Under the pieces are notes generated by a model, which saw only the letters and a program-made list of their open reading frames with translations, was not told the origin of the DNA and ran no database searches. A stretch of 7,914 nucleotides of DNA from Frankiales bacterium (GTDB lineage: Bacteria; Actinomycetota; Actinomycetes; Mycobacteriales; SCTD01). A program made the position numbers and the translations under genes. How positions within the stretch are numbered: the stretch's first letter is position 1; every line of letters begins with the position of its first letter. The stretch covers positions 1-7,914 of the forward strand of contig SCTD01000476.1 in the NCBI GenBank assembly GCA_004299215.1. Reading direction: 5' to 3'. Of this stretch, positions 6,383 to 7,914 are shown piece by piece.

Positions 6383-6655
6383 CTACTCGGGTTCGCGCGC
6401 CACGACGAGCGCGATATGACTGAGCAGCTCGCGCGGGGTGAGCCCCTCGTGGGCGGCCGCCATCGGCAGCAGCAGCGCGGACAGGTTGAGCAGTCCGTAG
6501 TAGCCCTGCGCCAGCGCGCCGACCCCCTCGTCGTCCACCAGCTGCTGCAGGTAGTGGCCCACCGGGCGTGGCGACCCGGCCTCCATCTCGAGCAGGAAGT
6601 CCGTCAGCGCCCCGACCGCGGCCGACGTGGCGGCACGGCTCTCGGGGGTGGTCAC
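6383..6655 (-). CDS. Small hypothetical protein, 90 residues
   Basis: I do not recognise this protein. It is acidic and predicted mainly helical, with a hydrophobic central stretch LLNLSALLLPMAAA (55-68) that is too short and interrupted for a confident membrane segment. Other noticeable blocks are FLLEMEAGSPRPVGHYLQQL (20-39) and GLTPRELLSHIALVVA (71-86). The start is GTG at 6655, three bases after the TAG of the small membrane protein gene and without its own Shine-Dalgarno sequence, so translation probably depends on coupling to that gene. Codon third positions are almost uniformly G or C, supporting real coding. Its TAG (6383-6385) directly abuts the helicase TGA on the other strand, leaving no room for a terminator. 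Confidence 0.7.
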   Translation of the reverse strand: MTTPESRAATSAAVGALTDFLLEMEAGSPRPVGHYLQQLVDDEGVGALAQGYYGLLNLSALLLPMAAAHEGLTPRELLSHIALVVAREPE

Positions 6656-6658
6656 CCG

Positions 6659-6871
6659 CTAGTGCGCGTCGTCCATGATCTTGCCGGTGATCCCGAGGAC
6701 CACGCCGATGACGCCGACCACCACGCCGACGATCCCCATCGGGATCGACTGCACGACGAACGCCACACCGATCACCACGCTCGACAGGATCAGCACGGCG
6801 ACGGTGATCCACGACGTGAGCTTGTGCTTGTGGGCCGTGCCGGCCATGGATGTGTCGCCGAGGTCGGCCAT
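6659..6871 (-). CDS. Small two-helix membrane protein, 70 residues
   Basis: This 70-residue protein has two hydrophobic helices (about 19-40 and 44-63) joined by a tight turn QSIPMG, with a hydrophilic His/Lys-containing N-terminus (GTAHKHK, 11-17) and a charged end KIMDDAH. Small hairpin membrane proteins of this type, with a His-rich N-terminus followed by a Trp-containing first helix, are common in actinobacteria (compare families such as DUF6704); the assignment is only by impression. The ATG at 6871 is well supported by a GGAGG Shine-Dalgarno sequence seven bases upstream, the strongest one in the window; Met9 is the alternative start. The frame remains open upstream to 7312, but that extension runs antisense through the flavin reductase gene. 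It is first in an operon with the 90-residue protein. Confidence 0.75.
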   Translation of the reverse strand: MADLGDTSMAGTAHKHKLTSWITVAVLILSSVVIGVAFVVQSIPMGIVGVVVGVIGVVLGITGKIMDDAH

Positions 6872-6878
6872 CTGTTGT

Positions 6879-6883
6879 CCTCC
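6879..6883 (-). promoter_or_regulatory. Strong Shine-Dalgarno sequence of the small membrane protein gene
   Basis: On the minus strand this reads GGAGG, seven bases before the ATG at 6871. It fixes that ATG as the start, against the longer upstream open frame and the internal Met9. Other genes in the window have weak or no such site, so this gene may be translated efficiently. Confidence 0.75.
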
Positions 6884-6904
6884 GGGGTAGGGCGGTCGCG
6901 CAGG

Positions 6905-6911
6905 CAGACTA
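6905..6911. promoter_or_regulatory. Overlapping divergent -10 boxes between the small membrane protein gene and the flavin reductase gene
   Basis: On the minus strand 6911-6906 reads TAGTCT, a TANNNT -10 box that would give a leader of about 27 bases including the GGAGG site of the membrane protein gene. On the plus strand 6905-6910 reads CAGACT, one base off the TAGACT form, exactly seven bases before the ATG at 6918, as in leaderless promoters. The two boxes share five base pairs, so the promoters would compete for polymerase. No -35 elements are clear; activity is inferred. Confidence 0.45.
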
Positions 6912-6917
6912 CCGGGC

Positions 6918-7914
6918 ATGAGCTCGCTGTTCTCGCCCCTGTCCCTGCGCGGCGCCACCTCCCGCAACCGCATCTGGGTCGCGCCCATGTGCCAGTACTC
7001 CGCGGTGGACGGGATGCCGACGGACTGGCACCTGGTGCACCTCGGCGCGCGTGCCGTCGGCGGCGCCGGAGCCGTCATCACCGAGGCGACGGCGGTGAGC
7101 CCCGAGGGACGGATCAGCCCGCAGGACACCGGGATCTGGACCGACGAGCAGGCGTCCGCCTGGTCCCGGATCGCGGCGTTCGTCCGGTCCCAGGGCGCGC
7201 TCGCCGGGATGCAGCTGGCGCACGCCGGTCGCAAGGCCAGCACGGTCCGGCCCTTCGACGGCCGCGGGGTGGTCGGTTCGCAGGACGGCGGCTGGACGCC
7301 CGTCGGGCCCACGGACAGCGGCTACCCGGGGCTGGGGATGCCGGCTGCGCTGGACGACGCCGGGATCGCCAAGGTCCGCGCCGACTTCGCCGCCGCGGCC
7401 CGCCGTGCGGACGCCGCCGGGTTCGACCTGCTGGAGATCCACGCCGCCCACGGCTACCTGCTGCACTCCTTCCTGTCGCCGCTGTCCAACGGCCGCACCG
7501 ACGGCTACGGCGGCGACCTGCCCGGCCGGATGAGGCTCGTGCTGGAGGTCGTGGAGGACGTGCGCGGGGTGTGGCCGGACGACCGGCCGCTGGTGCTCCG
7601 GATCTCGGCGAGCGACTGGCTGGAGGGTGGCTGGACGGTCGAGGACTCCATCGCGCTCGCGAAGGAGGCGGCCGCCCGCGGCGTCGACCTCGTCGACTGC
7701 TCCTCCGGCGGTAACGCGCCGTCGGAGATCCCGCTCGAACCCGGCTACCAGGTGCCCTTCGCCGCGGCCGTCCGCGGCGGCGCCGGGGTGCCGACCGGCG
7801 CGGTGGGACTCATCACCGAGCCGGCTCAGGCCGAGGCGATCGTGGCGGAGGGCAAGGCCGACGTCGTGCTGCTCGCCCGCGAGCTGCTCCGCGACCCGCA
7901 CTGGCCGCTGCGGG
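6918..7914 (+). CDS. NADH:flavin oxidoreductase / old yellow enzyme (YqjM/NamA-like), cut at right edge
   Basis: The visible 332 residues form most of an FMN-dependent TIM-barrel ene-reductase, which uses NAD(P)H to reduce activated C=C bonds. It has the marks of the YqjM (thermophilic-like) class: VAPMCQYSA with Cys25 and Tyr27 near the flavin, the active-site motif HAAHGY with His175, His178 and Tyr180, Gln99 and the AHAGRKAS segment (101-108), FLSPLSNGRTDGYGG (185-199), and phosphate-binding segments SSGGNAP (262-268), VGLIT (296-300) and LARELLRDPHWP (319-330). Members are usually about 340-365 residues, so only the last few tens are missing. The physiological substrate cannot be predicted. 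The start at 6918 is chosen from the MSSLFSPLSLRG opening typical of the family and a -10-like box seven bases upstream. There is no Shine-Dalgarno sequence. It is divergent from the small membrane protein gene. Confidence 0.9.
   Translation, partial: MSSLFSPLSLRGATSRNRIWVAPMCQYSAVDGMPTDWHLVHLGARAVGGAGAVITEATAVSPEGRISPQDTGIWTDEQASAWSRIAAFVRSQGALAGMQLAHAGRKASTVRPFDGRGVVGSQDGGWTPVGPTDSGYPGLGMPAALDDAGIAKVRADFAAAARRADAAGFDLLEIHAAHGYLLHSFLSPLSNGRTDGYGGDLPGRMRLVLEVVEDVRGVWPDDRPLVLRISASDWLEGGWTVEDSIALAKEAAARGVDLVDCSSGGNAPSEIPLEPGYQVPFAAAVRGGAGVPTGAVGLITEPAQAEAIVAEGKADVVLLARELLRDPHWPLR

Noticed and set aside
6872..7312. Upstream extension of the small membrane protein frame
   Set aside because: It runs antisense through the flavin reductase gene, and the GGAGG site places the start at 6871.
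6909..7901. Minus-strand open frame antisense to the old yellow enzyme gene
   Set aside because: The plus strand has a full set of flavin reductase motifs; the antisense product has no recognisable features.

Overview
The base composition is very GC-rich, with G or C at almost every third codon position. Together with the gene families (a ferrochelatase ending in a Cys-rich tail, a DUF3097 protein, a SerB with two ACT domains, GTG starts and TANNNT -10 boxes right next to start codons), this points to the chromosome of a high-GC Actinomycetota. I cannot name the genus. Nothing looks mobile: no transposase, integrase, tRNA, rRNA, CRISPR array or long repeat is visible.

Layout, left to right. 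(1) The 3' end of a ferrochelatase gene on the + strand is followed 11 bases later by a complete GH13 alpha-glucosidase gene. (2) Convergent to it are two minus-strand genes that form an operon: an unrecognised 264-residue protein and the phosphoserine phosphatase SerB, overlapping by ATGA. The glucosidase and serB share one CTAG as their stop codons on opposite strands. (3) A 50-bp divergent intergenic region carries an apparent leaderless-type promoter in each direction. (4) On the + strand follow a DUF3097 protein with a Toprim-like core and a superfamily 2 DNA/RNA helicase. (5) Two small minus-strand genes follow, encoding a 70-residue two-helix membrane protein and a 90-residue unknown. 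They form a second operon whose last stop directly abuts the helicase stop. (6) A second compact divergent promoter region leads to a + strand old yellow enzyme (NADH:flavin oxidoreductase) that is cut by the right edge.

Functionally this is a packed stretch of core metabolism (haem, serine, alpha-glucosides, flavin reductase) mixed with poorly characterised actinobacterial proteins. No stretch over 300 bases lacks a gene, and the longest gaps are about 45-50 bases. I see no clear new defence or biosynthetic system. The least understood items are the Toprim-like DUF3097 protein next to the helicase, the unknown protein translationally coupled to SerB, and the small membrane/soluble protein pair. 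All start sites, promoters and functions are read by eye, without database searches.
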